Below, in pieces: positions 1-8,382 of a stretch of DNA of 64,000 nucleotides; position 1 is the stretch's first letter, and every line of letters begins with the position of its first letter. The position numbers were made by a program, and so were the translations under genes. Source of the DNA: Streptomyces sp. NBC_00190. GTDB lineage: Bacteria; Actinomycetota; Actinomycetes; Streptomycetales; Streptomycetaceae. The notes beneath the pieces are model-generated. The model worked only from the letters and a program-made list of their open reading frames with translations. It was not told where the DNA came from and did no database searches. Location: positions 2,728,001 to 2,792,000 of the forward strand of contig NZ_CP108131.1 in the NCBI RefSeq assembly GCF_036203305.1. Direction: 5' to 3'.

Positions 1-918
1 GGTCCGCCACGGGAAGTACAGCAGCGCGGCGAACAGCACGCCCGCCGCGCTCCACAGGAACCAGCCCGAGTACGTGAGGAACAGCAGGCCGAGCAGTGCG
101 CCGAAGCCGGCGCCCTTGAGCAGCAGGGGCCGCCAGCCGTCGGTCCCGCTGCGGCGCAGCGACACCACCATCGCCACGAGCACGGGCACCAGCAGGACGA
201 GGACCGTCTGGCTGTACGGCTTGTACGCGTCGATCAGCGCGAAGGCCGGCGCCACGCCGAAGGCGAGCGCGCGGACCGGGCTGAGCAGCATGCGCCAGCA
301 GAGGTAGACCAGCGGACCGAAGGCGGCGGCGCCGAGGATCTGGAGGTCCTTGAAGGCGTACGCGGTGTTGCCGCCGCGGAACCACTCGGCGTAGTAGCCG
401 AGGGTGTAGAGGGGGGCCGGCGGGTAGACCGGCGAGCCCGAGGGCCGGCCGTTGGCGACCGCCTGGGCCCACTCGACGATGCGGCCGCTGTCGCCGTTGA
501 GGCCGAACATCGGCCACGGCGTGCCGTGGAGTGCGACGACGGCGCCGGCCGCGACGAAGCCGCTGGCCAGACCCGCGATGGCGGCGGCGGCGATCCGGGC
601 GGCCAGGTCGAAGTGGCGGCCCCGGCGCAGCCGCATCGCGAGCCCCACCGCGGCGATGAACAGCAGGCCGACCAGCGCGAACCGCAGCTGGATCGCGGCG
701 AGGCCGCTGACCTGCGCGATCCGGTCCAGCGGGTTGAGCCTGAAGCCGCGGGCCAGCACCGGGAGGACGAGCGCCGCCGCGAAGGCGACGGCCGCTTCGA
801 GGAGCAGGAGCGTGCCCCGGGAGCGCAGCGTGCCCGAGACCGCCGGTATCGGGCGGGCGGGCGCGGCCGGTCCGCCCGTGGGCAGCACGGACACCGGGCC
901 CGCGGTACTGACTGTCAC
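1..918 (-). CDS. polytopic membrane protein, arabinofuranosyltransferase-like (3' end cut by window)
   Basis: An open frame of 306 codons runs off the left edge on the minus strand, starting at a GTG behind an AGGGA ribosome binding site. The product begins with about 35 polar residues, then alternates hydrophobic segments, with a loop carrying GLNGDSGRIVEWAQ and a YPPAPLYTLGYY stretch. An acidic loop followed by proline/aromatic residues and many membrane spans is the layout of GT-C lipid-linked glycosyltransferases, and it resembles the N-terminal domain of AftA-type arabinofuranosyltransferases. Role in cell-envelope glycan transfer is inferred; the C-terminal half is not visible. Confidence 0.6.
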   Translation of the reverse strand, partial: MTVSTAGPVSVLPTGGPAAPARPIPAVSGTLRSRGTLLLLEAAVAFAAALVLPVLARGFRLNPLDRIAQVSGLAAIQLRFALVGLLFIAAVGLAMRLRRGRHFDLAARIAAAAIAGLASGFVAAGAVVALHGTPWPMFGLNGDSGRIVEWAQAVANGRPSGSPVYPPAPLYTLGYYAEWFRGGNTAYAFKDLQILGAAAFGPLVYLCWRMLLSPVRALAFGVAPAFALIDAYKPYSQTVLVLLVPVLVAMVVSLRRSGTDGWRPLLLKGAGFGALLGLLFLTYSGWFLWSAAGVLFAALLYFPWRT

Positions 919-1132
919 TGCTGTGTCCCTACTGCTGGTCGGTCCTCGGCCCGACGGCCGGTCGTTGCTGGGGCAAGCCTCTGCCCGGCTCCGGACGCCC
1001 GTGCCGAAGCTCCGGGCGGGGCGGACTCAAGGGCGGTGAGCGACAGCCTTGGCACTTGCCGCCATGCATACTACGGGCCCCGCCTGGGAACAGCGGGGCT
1101 CGGGAAGGGACCGCCGGCGGCCGGACCGGGGC

Positions 1133-1468
1133 CTACGCCGAATCCGGGAGAAGGTGCCTGGCGCCCCATTTCCCGAGGTCTTCCAGGGCCGCGTTCAGCT
1201 CCTCCCCCAGCGGGGTCAGGGAGTACTCGACGCGCGGCGGGACCTCGTCGTAGACCTCGCGGTGCACGATGCCGTCCGTCTCCAGCTCGCGCAGCTGGGC
1301 GGCGAGCACCTTCTCCGAGACGCCCGGGACGAGACGGCGCAGTTCACCGAAGCGCCGCGGGCGCTGCTCCAGCCCCCACAGGAGCGAGACCTTCCACTTT
1401 CCGTCGATCACGGACATCGCCGCGGCGATCCCGCAGTGCTCCGCACCGGGCCTCCGTGCCACCGCCAC
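1133..1468 (-). CDS. HxlR-family winged-helix regulator
   Basis: The 111-residue product has the full HxlR layout: an early Cys (EHCG), the DGKWKVSLLWGL helix, the RRFGELRRLVPGVSEKVL recognition helices and the wing RVEYSLTPLGEEL. A GAAGGA ribosome binding site lies 6 bases before the GTG start. It is transcribed away from the reductase gene at 1565, separated by about 96 bases, the usual arrangement for an HxlR sensor of redox or electrophile stress and its target. Regulation of that neighbour is inferred from position. Confidence 0.85.
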   Translation of the reverse strand: MAVARRPGAEHCGIAAAMSVIDGKWKVSLLWGLEQRPRRFGELRRLVPGVSEKVLAAQLRELETDGIVHREVYDEVPPRVEYSLTPLGEELNAALEDLGKWGARHLLPDSA

Positions 1469-1564
1469 CGCACATCCTTCCCACCTGCTCGCTCACCTTG
1501 GGGTAACCACCCACTCCAAAGTGCGTACTTGAGCGCCTCATGGCCTGCCAGCAGGCTAAACGCC

Positions 1565-2470
1565 ATGACTGACAACACACCGCAGATTTCGCCCGCCCCG
1601 TTCGTCCCCCTCACCCTGCTCGGCCTCGGCGACATGGGCACCGCCCTGGCCCGCACCTGGCTCGCCGCCGGGCATCCCCTCACCGTCTGGAACCGCACCG
1701 CCGCCAAGGCCGAGGCCCTGGCCGCCGAGGGGGCCGTCGTCGCCGCGAGCCCCGCCGAGGCAGTGGCCGCGAACCGGCTCGTCGTGGTCTGCCTGCTGGA
1801 CGACGCCTCCGTCGGCTCGGCCCTGGACGGCGCCGACCTGACCGGCAAGGACCTGGTCAACCTCACCACCGGCACCCCGGCCGAGGGCCGCGCACGGGCC
1901 TCCTGGGCCGAGGCGCGCGGGGCCCGGTTCGCGGACGGCGGGATCATGGCGACGCCGACGATGATCGGCGCCCCTGAGGCCGGGGGATATGTCTTCTACA
2001 GCGGCTCGCGCGGGCTCTTCGACACGCACCGGGCGGCCCTGGAGGTCCCGGCCGGGGCCCGCTTCGTCGGCGAGGACCCCGGGCACGCCGCGCTGCACGA
2101 CGTGGCACTGCTCAGCGCGATGACGGGGCTGTTCGCCGGGATCTCGCACGCCTACGCGCTGATCGAGGGCGAGGACATCGCCCCGAAGGACCTGTCCCCG
2201 CTGCTGTCCGAGTGGCTCGGCGCGATGGGCTTCTTCGTCGGCAACGCCGCCGAGCGGCTGACCTCGCGGGACTTCACCACCGGGGTGGTGTCCAACCTGG
2301 CCATGCAGGTCGCCGCCAGCGGCACCCTGCTGCGCACCGCCGAGGACCAGGGGGTCAGCGCCGAGCTGATCTCCCCGTACCTGGACCTGATGCGGCGCCG
2401 GCTGACCGCCGACCCGGCCGCCCACGGCGGGGAGGACACGGTCGGGGCGATCACCCTGCTCAGGCGCTAG
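1565..2470 (+). CDS. NAD(P)-dependent imine-reductase/beta-hydroxyacid dehydrogenase family oxidoreductase
   Basis: The 301-residue protein opens with a Rossmann motif (GLGDMGTALA, residues about 20-29) and the NADPH-type VWNRT turn at 41-45, then a helical C-terminal half. Residue Asp179 in HDVALLSAMTG sits where many bacterial imine reductases carry the catalytic Asp. The family reduces cyclic imines or beta-hydroxyacids with NADPH; the substrate cannot be told. The frame is open far upstream, but the ATG at 1565 places the Rossmann fold at the normal distance. It diverges from the HxlR regulator. Confidence 0.8.
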   Translation: MTDNTPQISPAPFVPLTLLGLGDMGTALARTWLAAGHPLTVWNRTAAKAEALAAEGAVVAASPAEAVAANRLVVVCLLDDASVGSALDGADLTGKDLVNLTTGTPAEGRARASWAEARGARFADGGIMATPTMIGAPEAGGYVFYSGSRGLFDTHRAALEVPAGARFVGEDPGHAALHDVALLSAMTGLFAGISHAYALIEGEDIAPKDLSPLLSEWLGAMGFFVGNAAERLTSRDFTTGVVSNLAMQVAASGTLLRTAEDQGVSAELISPYLDLMRRRLTADPAAHGGEDTVGAITLLRR

Positions 2471-3337
2471 TCACGAGTAGGCGGGCGGCGGCGGACCGAA
2501 ACTCTCCCAGCTACCGCTGGGAGGTACCCCACCGGCCGTGGTCGCGGCGTCGTCCCCCGTGGTGTCGGCCACGGTCCCGGCGTCGGCCCCGGGAGCCTCG
2601 TCGGCCCCCGTCAGGTCCCGCACCATCAGCGTGGCCCCCGCCACGGCGCCCGGCATCAGGAACACGGCGACCAGCGGCACCAGGAACGCCAGCACCAGCG
2701 GCACGCCGAAGCCCAGCACCAGCATCCGTCGCGACCGCAGCAGCACCAGCCGCTCGGCCAGGTCCACCCGGCGCCGCTGGAGGGCGACAGAGGTGAGCTC
2801 CTGGGTCAGGAAGTACCCGGAGACGCAGAAGCCGAGCACCGGCACCACGGTCTGCCCGATCACCGGGATGAATCCGAGGGCGAAGAGCAGGATCCCGTAC
2901 AGCACCACCCGGCCGAGCACCTTCACGCTGTCCCGGGCCGAGATCCACAGCTCCTGCCAGAGCGGGAGCCCGGACTCGGGGACCTCGCCGCCCTCGCTCC
3001 GGTCGACCTGCTCCGAGAGGGACTCGTAGAAGGGCTGGCCGATCAGCAGGGTCACGGCGGTGAAGGTGATGACCGCGAGGAAGAGTCCGAGGCCGAAGAC
3101 CAGGGCGGTCAGGAAGCCCCGGAAGAGCGCGAGCCACGGGGACCCCCAGCCGTCGGCGAAGGGAGTGGCCCAGGCAGTGAGGTCGTCGGCGCCGTAGCCG
3201 AGCCCGACCAGCGCTCCGGCGTACAGGACGAGGGAGACCAGCCCGGGCAGCAGCCCGAAGCCCAGCCATCGTCCGTGCCGCAGCACCCACCGCTGTCCGG
3301 CCAGCAGATACCGGAAACCCCCCGCAAGATCACGCAT
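2471..3337 (-). CDS. EI24 domain membrane protein
   Basis: The 288-residue protein has an N-terminal segment typical of EI24/CysZ-like proteins (MRDLAGGFRYLLAGQRWV), four to five hydrophobic spans and a polar tail rich in Ala, Asp and Thr ending in a PPPPAYS stretch. EI24 proteins are integral membrane proteins of unclear function in actinobacteria, distantly related to sulfate permease CysZ. It is convergent with the upstream reductase; the two stop codons are adjacent. Confidence 0.8.
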   Translation of the reverse strand: MRDLAGGFRYLLAGQRWVLRHGRWLGFGLLPGLVSLVLYAGALVGLGYGADDLTAWATPFADGWGSPWLALFRGFLTALVFGLGLFLAVITFTAVTLLIGQPFYESLSEQVDRSEGGEVPESGLPLWQELWISARDSVKVLGRVVLYGILLFALGFIPVIGQTVVPVLGFCVSGYFLTQELTSVALQRRRVDLAERLVLLRSRRMLVLGFGVPLVLAFLVPLVAVFLMPGAVAGATLMVRDLTGADEAPGADAGTVADTTGDDAATTAGGVPPSGSWESFGPPPPAYS

Positions 3338-3404
3338 GGCGTCAGTCTACGGCGAAGGCCGCACCCCCGATCGGGGGTACGGCCTTCGCTCAGGCTGCGG
3401 CGGA

Positions 3405-3827
3405 TCAGACGGCGAGCTCGACCGTGATGTTGCCGCGGGTCGCCTTGGAGTACGGGCAGACCTCGTGGGCCTTCTCGATGAGGTCCTTGGCGGTGGCGGC
3501 GTCCACGTTCGGGATCACGGCGGAGATCTTGACGATCAGGCCGAAGCCCTCGTCGTTCTTGCCGATGCCGACCTCGGCCGTGACGGTGGAGCCGGAGATG
3601 TCGGCGTTCACGTTCTTGGCGACGACACCCAGGGCGCCCTGGAAGCAGGCGCTGTAGCCGGCGGCGAACAGCTGCTCCGGGTTGGTGCCGGCGCCGCTGC
3701 CGCCGAGCTCCTTCGGCGGGTTCACGACGACGTCGAGCTGGCCGTCGTTGGTGGCGACGCGACCGTCACGGCCGTTCTCGGCGGTGGCGACAGCGGTGTA
3801 CGCGACATCGGAGTACTGGATGGACAT
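3405..3827 (-). CDS. ohr: organic hydroperoxide resistance protein Ohr
   Basis: The 140-residue product has the Ohr/OsmC fold with both redox cysteines: Cys61 in YSACFQGAL and Cys124 in HEVCPYSKATRGN. NPPKELGGSG and NPEQLFAAGY are family signatures. Ohr is a cytosolic, lipoyl-dependent thiol peroxidase that detoxifies organic hydroperoxides. A strong AGGAGGA site precedes the ATG. The next gene upstream on the same strand is a quinone/enone-type oxidoreductase with a MarR regulator, and OhrR is itself a MarR-family sensor, so the 3.4-5.4 kb block may be one oxidative-stress locus (inference). Confidence 0.92.
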   Translation of the reverse strand: MSIQYSDVAYTAVATAENGRDGRVATNDGQLDVVVNPPKELGGSGAGTNPEQLFAAGYSACFQGALGVVAKNVNADISGSTVTAEVGIGKNDEGFGLIVKISAVIPNVDAATAKDLIEKAHEVCPYSKATRGNITVELAV

Positions 3828-3891
3828 GTAAAGAGATCCTCCTGGTAATCGCCGCGACTCGCGCCCACGGTCACGACGGTGTGGGGTGAGC

Positions 3892-4914
3892 CTAGCCGGT
3901 GAAAGAAACGATCATCTTTCCGGTGTTCTCGCCGCGCAGCATGCCGAGGAAGGCGGACGTCGCGTTCTCGACGCCCTCGACGACCGTCTCGTCGTACCGC
4001 AGTTCCCCGGAACGCAGCCATCCGGCGACGTCCTGGACGAACTGCTGCTGAAGGCCGGCGTGGTCGTTGACGAGGATGCCCTGCAGGCGCAGCCGCTTGC
4101 CGATGACCATCATCAGGTTGCGCGGACCGGGGGTGGGCACGGTGTCGTTGTATCCGGCGATCGCGCCGCACAGGGTGGCCCGGCCGCCCACCTTCATCGA
4201 GGAGATCGCGGCCTCCAGGTGGTCGCCGCCGACGTTGTCGAAGTAGACGTCGATGCCCTCGGGGGCGGCGGCGGGGAGCTGCTCGGCGACGGGGCCGTTC
4301 TTGTAGTTGAAGGCGGCGTCGAAGCCGTACTTCTCCGTGAGGAGGGTCACCTTCTCGTCCGAGCCGGCCGAGCCGATCACCCGCGAGGCGCCCTTGATCT
4401 TGGCGAACTGGCCGACGAGGCTGCCGACCGCACCGGCCGCGCCGGAGACGAAGACGGAGTCGCCCTCCTTGAAGGAGGCGACCTCGAAGAGGCCGGCGTA
4501 GGCGGTCAGGCCCGGCATGCCGAGCACGCCGAGGTAGGCGGAGAGCGGGGCGAGGGAGGCGTCCACCTTGGTGGCGAACTTCGCGTCGAGCTCCGCGTAC
4601 TCGCGCCAGCCCAGGTGGTGCAGGACGTGGTCGCCGACGGCGAAGCCCTCGGCGGCGGAGGCGACGACCTCGCCGACCGCGCCGCCCTGCATCGGCTCGT
4701 CGAGCTGGAAGGGCGGGATGTAGGACTTCACGTCGTTCATCCGGCCGCGCATGTACGGGTCCACGGACATGTGGAGGTTGCGCACGAGGATCTGGCCGGC
4801 GGCGGGCTCGGCGGACACGGGCACCTCGCGCAGGGCGAAGTCCTCGGCGACGGGCCAGCCCTGCGGGCGACGGACGAGGTGCCACTCGCGGCTGACGGCG
4901 GGGATCTGAGACAT
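3892..4914 (-). CDS. NADP-dependent MDR oxidoreductase (prostaglandin-reductase/CurA type)
   Basis: The 340-residue protein is a zinc-free medium-chain dehydrogenase: VDPYMRGRM near the N-terminus, the cofactor-binding VFVSGAAGAVGSLVGQFAK segment, and YFDNVGGDHLEAAI and YNDTVPTPGPRN are diagnostic of the leukotriene B4/curcumin reductase branch, which reduces alpha,beta-unsaturated ketones. An AGGAG site lies 7 bases before the ATG at 4914; an in-frame ATG 22 codons further up would overlap the operator and is less likely. It diverges from the MarR gene. Confidence 0.88.
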   Translation of the reverse strand: MSQIPAVSREWHLVRRPQGWPVAEDFALREVPVSAEPAAGQILVRNLHMSVDPYMRGRMNDVKSYIPPFQLDEPMQGGAVGEVVASAAEGFAVGDHVLHHLGWREYAELDAKFATKVDASLAPLSAYLGVLGMPGLTAYAGLFEVASFKEGDSVFVSGAAGAVGSLVGQFAKIKGASRVIGSAGSDEKVTLLTEKYGFDAAFNYKNGPVAEQLPAAAPEGIDVYFDNVGGDHLEAAISSMKVGGRATLCGAIAGYNDTVPTPGPRNLMMVIGKRLRLQGILVNDHAGLQQQFVQDVAGWLRSGELRYDETVVEGVENATSAFLGMLRGENTGKMIVSFTG

Positions 4915-4938
4915 GCGGCGCTCCTGGTAAGAACGAAA

Positions 4939-4959
4939 TTGCTTCACTAGGTGAAACAA
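4939..4959. promoter_or_regulatory. palindromic MarR-type operator
   Basis: A near-perfect palindrome centred on TTCACTAGGTGAA, with TTG and CAA at its outer ends, lies between the divergent oxidoreductase and MarR genes. Size, spacing and symmetry are typical of MarR-family operators, so it probably controls both genes. Confidence 0.75.
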
Positions 4960-5009
4960 CCATGCGCCTGGATATTTCATGTTGTCAAGTAAATGGGTAC
5001 TCTGGATCC

Positions 5010-5435
5010 ATGCCCAGTCGTCGCGTAGACCCAGTGACCGTCGAGGTCGTCGAACTCATCGGCGACGTCGTGACCCGGTACCACATGGAGTACGAGCATG
5101 CGGCCGCCAGCCACCAGCTGACCGGCGCGCAGGCCAAAGTGCTGAACCTGCTCTCCCTGGAGCCCATGCCGATGCGCCGCATCGCTCAGAAGCTGAGGTG
5201 CGAGCCCTCGAACGTGACCGGCATAGTCGACCGGCTGGAGACGCGCGGCCTGGTCGAGCGCCGCCCGGACCCCGCCGATCGCCGCGTGAAGCTGGCCGCC
5301 CCCACGGAGGAGGGCCTGCAGACGGCGGAGCGGCTGCGCGAGTCGCTGGACTTCGCGCGCGAGCCGCTGGCCGGCCTGTCCGCAGAAGAGCGGACGGCGC
5401 TGCGGGACCTGCTCAGGCGGATGCTCGGCGGCTGA
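5010..5435 (+). CDS. MarR-family transcriptional regulator
   Basis: The 141-residue product has the MarR winged helix: AKVLNLLSLEPMPMRRIA, the recognition helix CEPSNVTGIVDRL and the wing VERRPDPADRRVKL. The ATG at 5010 gives the usual N-terminal length; the frame stays open 16 codons further up, but that would run into the operator region. Only a weak ribosome binding site is visible. Probably represses itself and the divergent reductase through the palindrome at 4939-4959. Confidence 0.85.
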   Translation: MPSRRVDPVTVEVVELIGDVVTRYHMEYEHAAASHQLTGAQAKVLNLLSLEPMPMRRIAQKLRCEPSNVTGIVDRLETRGLVERRPDPADRRVKLAAPTEEGLQTAERLRESLDFAREPLAGLSAEERTALRDLLRRMLGG

Positions 5436-5444
5436 CCGCGGCCC

Positions 5445-6158
5445 CTACCAGCACTTCCAGCCCAGGAAGCCGCAGTCCTCGGGCGGCGTCGGCGTGGGCG
5501 CGGGCGGTGTCGGGGTGGATGTCGGCGGCTGCGGGCCGCCGGTGGCGCTCTGCGACGGCTTCCCCGACGTGGTCGGCTTCACCCCGGGGCGGGAAGTACC
5601 GGACGCCGACCGCGACGTCGAGGGCGCGGGGGCGGAGGACACCGGCGCCGGCTGCGCGGCACCCGCGGAAGGCGCTCCGCTGCCGCTCTTCTTCGCAGGC
5701 CCGGCGGCGGCCTTCGCGGTGGCCTTCCCCGACGGGCCCGCGGGCGCGCCGGACGTCGGCAGGTCCGGCAGCGGCTCGGGCTGCTGCGGACCGGCGTCAT
5801 CGGTGAGCACCACCGTGGCGGCCCGGTCGGTGCTCTGGCCGTCGGTGGCCATGGTGGCCACCCCCACCGAGCCGGCGGTCGCCAGCAGCAGTCCGAGCCC
5901 GACGGCCAGCACGGTCCGGCGGCGCTTGCGCTGCGTGCTGCGGCGGCGGGCACCGGCTCTGCGCTCGTTCGGTACGGAGAGCACGACGAGCGAGTCCGCG
6001 TACACACCGGCCAGCGTGGGCTGCGGCGCGGGCTCGTCCGGCGCGGTCGTGGGCGCGGCGGCGGGCGCGGCGGGCATGAGGTACTCGGCCGGGGTTCCGC
6101 ACCCGGCGCATGCCAGCGCGCCGTTGAGGTGCCTCCGACAGGCGGGGCAGTAGTTCAT
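5445..6158 (-). CDS. SCO2400-family zinc-ribbon membrane protein
   Basis: The 237-residue protein starts with a zinc ribbon (CPACRRHL...CAGCG), then a basic stretch and one membrane span at about residues 83-103 (TVLAVGLGLLLATAGSVGV), followed by a long Pro/Ala/Ser/Thr-rich tail ending in a Cys pair (DCGFLGWKCW). This domain order is that of the Streptomyces SCO2400 family, whose function is unknown. The tail is probably extracellular. Confidence 0.75.
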   Translation of the reverse strand: MNYCPACRRHLNGALACAGCGTPAEYLMPAAPAAAPTTAPDEPAPQPTLAGVYADSLVVLSVPNERRAGARRRSTQRKRRRTVLAVGLGLLLATAGSVGVATMATDGQSTDRAATVVLTDDAGPQQPEPLPDLPTSGAPAGPSGKATAKAAAGPAKKSGSGAPSAGAAQPAPVSSAPAPSTSRSASGTSRPGVKPTTSGKPSQSATGGPQPPTSTPTPPAPTPTPPEDCGFLGWKCW

Positions 6159-6236
6159 AGCGCCCGCAGGCTACGTGGTCCCCGGCAACATACGGATCCC
6201 GGGAACGTAAGGATCCTGTGTGGAATCGTGGGCTCC

Positions 6237-6827
6237 ATGACAGCGAACCCGACTCCGGGTGCCCGGGGACCCTTCGGTCCGGCCGCCTTCCAGCTGGTGC
6301 TGCTGCGCAGGATGGCGGACTTCCAGCCGGACCTCGCCGACGAGGCCCGCAGGCGGCTCGGCGCCTCGCTCGCGGAGCAGCGGGAGGCGAACAAGCGCTG
6401 GCAGGCGATGGTCCGCTCACCCCGCTCCCGCGGCGCCCTCGCCCGCTACCGCTCGGTGCTCGGCCCGCCGCAGTCCGCGCAGCCGCGCAGGATCGGGGAC
6501 CTGGAGTGCGAGGCCCTGCTGTGGCCGGTGCCGCTCTGGCCGGACCTGCGCTTCGAGGTGCTGGCCGCGCCGGACGGGGCGGTGTGGAACGAGTGGCTGG
6601 TACGGGCCCCGGGCGCGCGGGGGCCCGTACTGGAGTCGGCGGACGACCTGCGGCCCTGGTCGGCGACGGTGGACGAGGTGGCGCGCGCCTTCGCCCCGGC
6701 GCGGCCGCTGGAGGGCACCGCGCCGACCCGCTGGCGTCTGGCGTTCGCCGCGGCGGCGAAGCCGTGCGTGGCCGAGTTCACGTACGGCCTGCTCCAGCGG
6801 GTCTCCTTCGGGGAACCCGGGATCTAG
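6237..6827 (+). CDS. conserved actinobacterial hypothetical protein
   Basis: The 196-residue protein is soluble and arginine-rich with no motif I recognise. It contains a helical segment (ADEARRRLGASLAEQREANKRWQAM) and ends in FTYGLLQRVSFGEPGI. I chose the ATG at 6237; an in-frame GTG three codons earlier is an alternative. Coding is supported by strong third-position G/C bias. The function is not known. Confidence 0.6.
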   Translation: MTANPTPGARGPFGPAAFQLVLLRRMADFQPDLADEARRRLGASLAEQREANKRWQAMVRSPRSRGALARYRSVLGPPQSAQPRRIGDLECEALLWPVPLWPDLRFEVLAAPDGAVWNEWLVRAPGARGPVLESADDLRPWSATVDEVARAFAPARPLEGTAPTRWRLAFAAAAKPCVAEFTYGLLQRVSFGEPGI

Positions 6828-7048
6828 GGGCCTCGCCGGGCTTCGGCTGCGTACCTCGGTGATCTGGATCAAAGACCTCAGCCGAACCGGAGCCGGGAGC
6901 CGCGCAGGTCATCGAGGGGAGTGGTGTGCCGGGATCGCAGTTGCGCGCTCTGAGCGGCAGCCGCATTCCCGGATGCCGGGATTTCGGTGGCCCGCCGCCG
7001 CCCGGGGAGCGGGACTGTGCGCCGCGGGCGCGGTGTCGGCCCGCGGGG

Positions 7049-7495
7049 TCAGATGAGGGCGGCGACCAGCAGGGCGAAGGCGGCGATGATGACGGCGACG
7101 CGGACGTAGTGGAAGCGGTCCCAGCGGTTCATCTGCTGCTCCCAGTCGGCGGGCCGGTTGTCAGGGGTCCACGTCTTGCTCCGGTTGTTGATCGGGACGA
7201 GCAGCAGGATCGACATGATCACGCTGAGGATCAGCAGCGCGCCAGCGGTGACGACGAGGCCGGTGCCGTGGTGGTGCCATCCGGCGACGGCCCAGACCGC
7301 GACGAGGATGAGCGAGGTGATGTACCAGACCGGCATCACGGCGCCGAGCATCCGGCCCCCGTGGGCGCGGCCGAGTTGGCCGCTGTCGCCGGGGAGTGCG
7401 TCGAGTATCCGGTTGATGACGAAGGCGACGGAGAACTCCACCCCCACCATCACGCCGACCACCACGGTGGTGAACACCTCGAGTGCGTTGAGCAT
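7049..7495 (-). CDS. DUF1772 family membrane protein
   Basis: The 148-residue protein has four hydrophobic spans and the DUF1772 pattern: VGVEFSVAFVINRIL, MPVWYITSLIL, LLVPINNR and a C-terminal DRFHYVRVAVIIAAF. The family is related to anthrone oxygenase-like membrane proteins, but most members have no known role. It diverges from a TetR gene across a region full of CTAGC palindromes, so it is the likely target of that regulator. Confidence 0.85.
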   Translation of the reverse strand: MLNALEVFTTVVVGVMVGVEFSVAFVINRILDALPGDSGQLGRAHGGRMLGAVMPVWYITSLILVAVWAVAGWHHHGTGLVVTAGALLILSVIMSILLLVPINNRSKTWTPDNRPADWEQQMNRWDRFHYVRVAVIIAAFALLVAALI

Positions 7496-7513
7496 GACGG
7501 CTCCTCCTGGGAT

Positions 7514-7577
7514 CTAGCGTTGCTAGTTGATGAGGCAACGCTAGACCTACTGCCGCTCGATTGTCTAGCGATGCTAG
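7514..7577. promoter_or_regulatory. TetR operators: repeated CTAGC palindromes
   Basis: CTAGCGTTGCTAG (7514-7526) and CTAGCGATGCTAG (7565-7577) are two matching palindromes, and GCAACGCTAG (7535-7544) is the exact inverted partner of the first ten bases of the first site. All lie between the divergent DUF1772 and TetR genes and probably bind the TetR protein. Confidence 0.75.
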
Positions 7578-7586
7578 GATCGAATC

Positions 7587-8165
7587 ATGTCGGTACAGGA
7601 ACGCAAGCAGCGGGAACGGGCGGACCGCGAGCGCCTCATCGTGGCGACGGCCCGCGAACTCGCCGAGCAGCAGGGCTGGGACGCGGTCACCACCCGCCGG
7701 CTCGCCGAGCGCATCGAATACAGCCAGCCCGTCCTCTACAGCCATTTCCGCGGCAAGCGCGAGATCATCGGCGCCGTCGCCCTGGAGGGTGCCGCCGAGA
7801 TGGCCGCGGCGCTGCGGGCCGCGACCTCCGCCGCGGACGGCCCCCGCACCCGGGTCACCGCCCTCGCCCGCGCCTACCTCGGCTTCGCCGAACGCAACCC
7901 GGCGGTCTACGACGCCATGTTCGAGCTCGACGGCGGCCTGGCGTTCGCACACGAGGACACCCCCGAGCCGCTGAAGGACGCCTTCGCCGCGCTGCTGGAG
8001 AGCCTCGGCGAGGTCGCCGGGGACGGCGTCCACCCGGGGCTGTTCACCGAGGTGTTCTGGGCGTCCCTGCACGGCCTGGCGACTCTGACCCGGGCGGGAC
8101 GGCTGCCTCCCGGGGACGCCGAACGGAGGGTGGAGCTGCTGGTGGACCGGCTCGCCATGATCTGA
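7587..8165 (+). CDS. TetR/AcrR-family regulator
   Basis: The 192-residue protein has an N-terminal TetR helix-turn-helix (LIVATARELAEQQGW, then TTRRLAERIEYSQPVLYSHF and KREIIGAVA) and a helical ligand-binding half with the WHG-type segment VFWASLHGLATL. It lies next to the palindromes at 7514-7577 and diverges from the DUF1772 gene, so autoregulation and control of that gene are expected. Confidence 0.88.
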   Translation: MSVQERKQRERADRERLIVATARELAEQQGWDAVTTRRLAERIEYSQPVLYSHFRGKREIIGAVALEGAAEMAAALRAATSAADGPRTRVTALARAYLGFAERNPAVYDAMFELDGGLAFAHEDTPEPLKDAFAALLESLGEVAGDGVHPGLFTEVFWASLHGLATLTRAGRLPPGDAERRVELLVDRLAMI

Positions 8166-8382
8166 CACGCCATCCCGGCGGGCACGCAGCCGGGGCTCTC
8201 GGGCCCCGCCGCTACCTGCCTGCGGCATCGCTTCCGGTCACTCGCGCCCACACGGCGAGCCGCAGACCGCCGGGCCCCGTACCCCGGACGGGCACCCGCC
8301 CCGCACGCCGCGATGCTCATCGATCACGACCCGACACGGCCCTCAGCGGCCTCGGGGAAGTAGGGCACGTCCCCGGGGCCGC

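Noticed and set aside
1049..1564. N-terminal extension of the reductase at 1565
   Set aside because: The upstream frame overlaps the divergent HxlR gene and encodes no Rossmann-type sequence; the ATG at 1565 fits the family.
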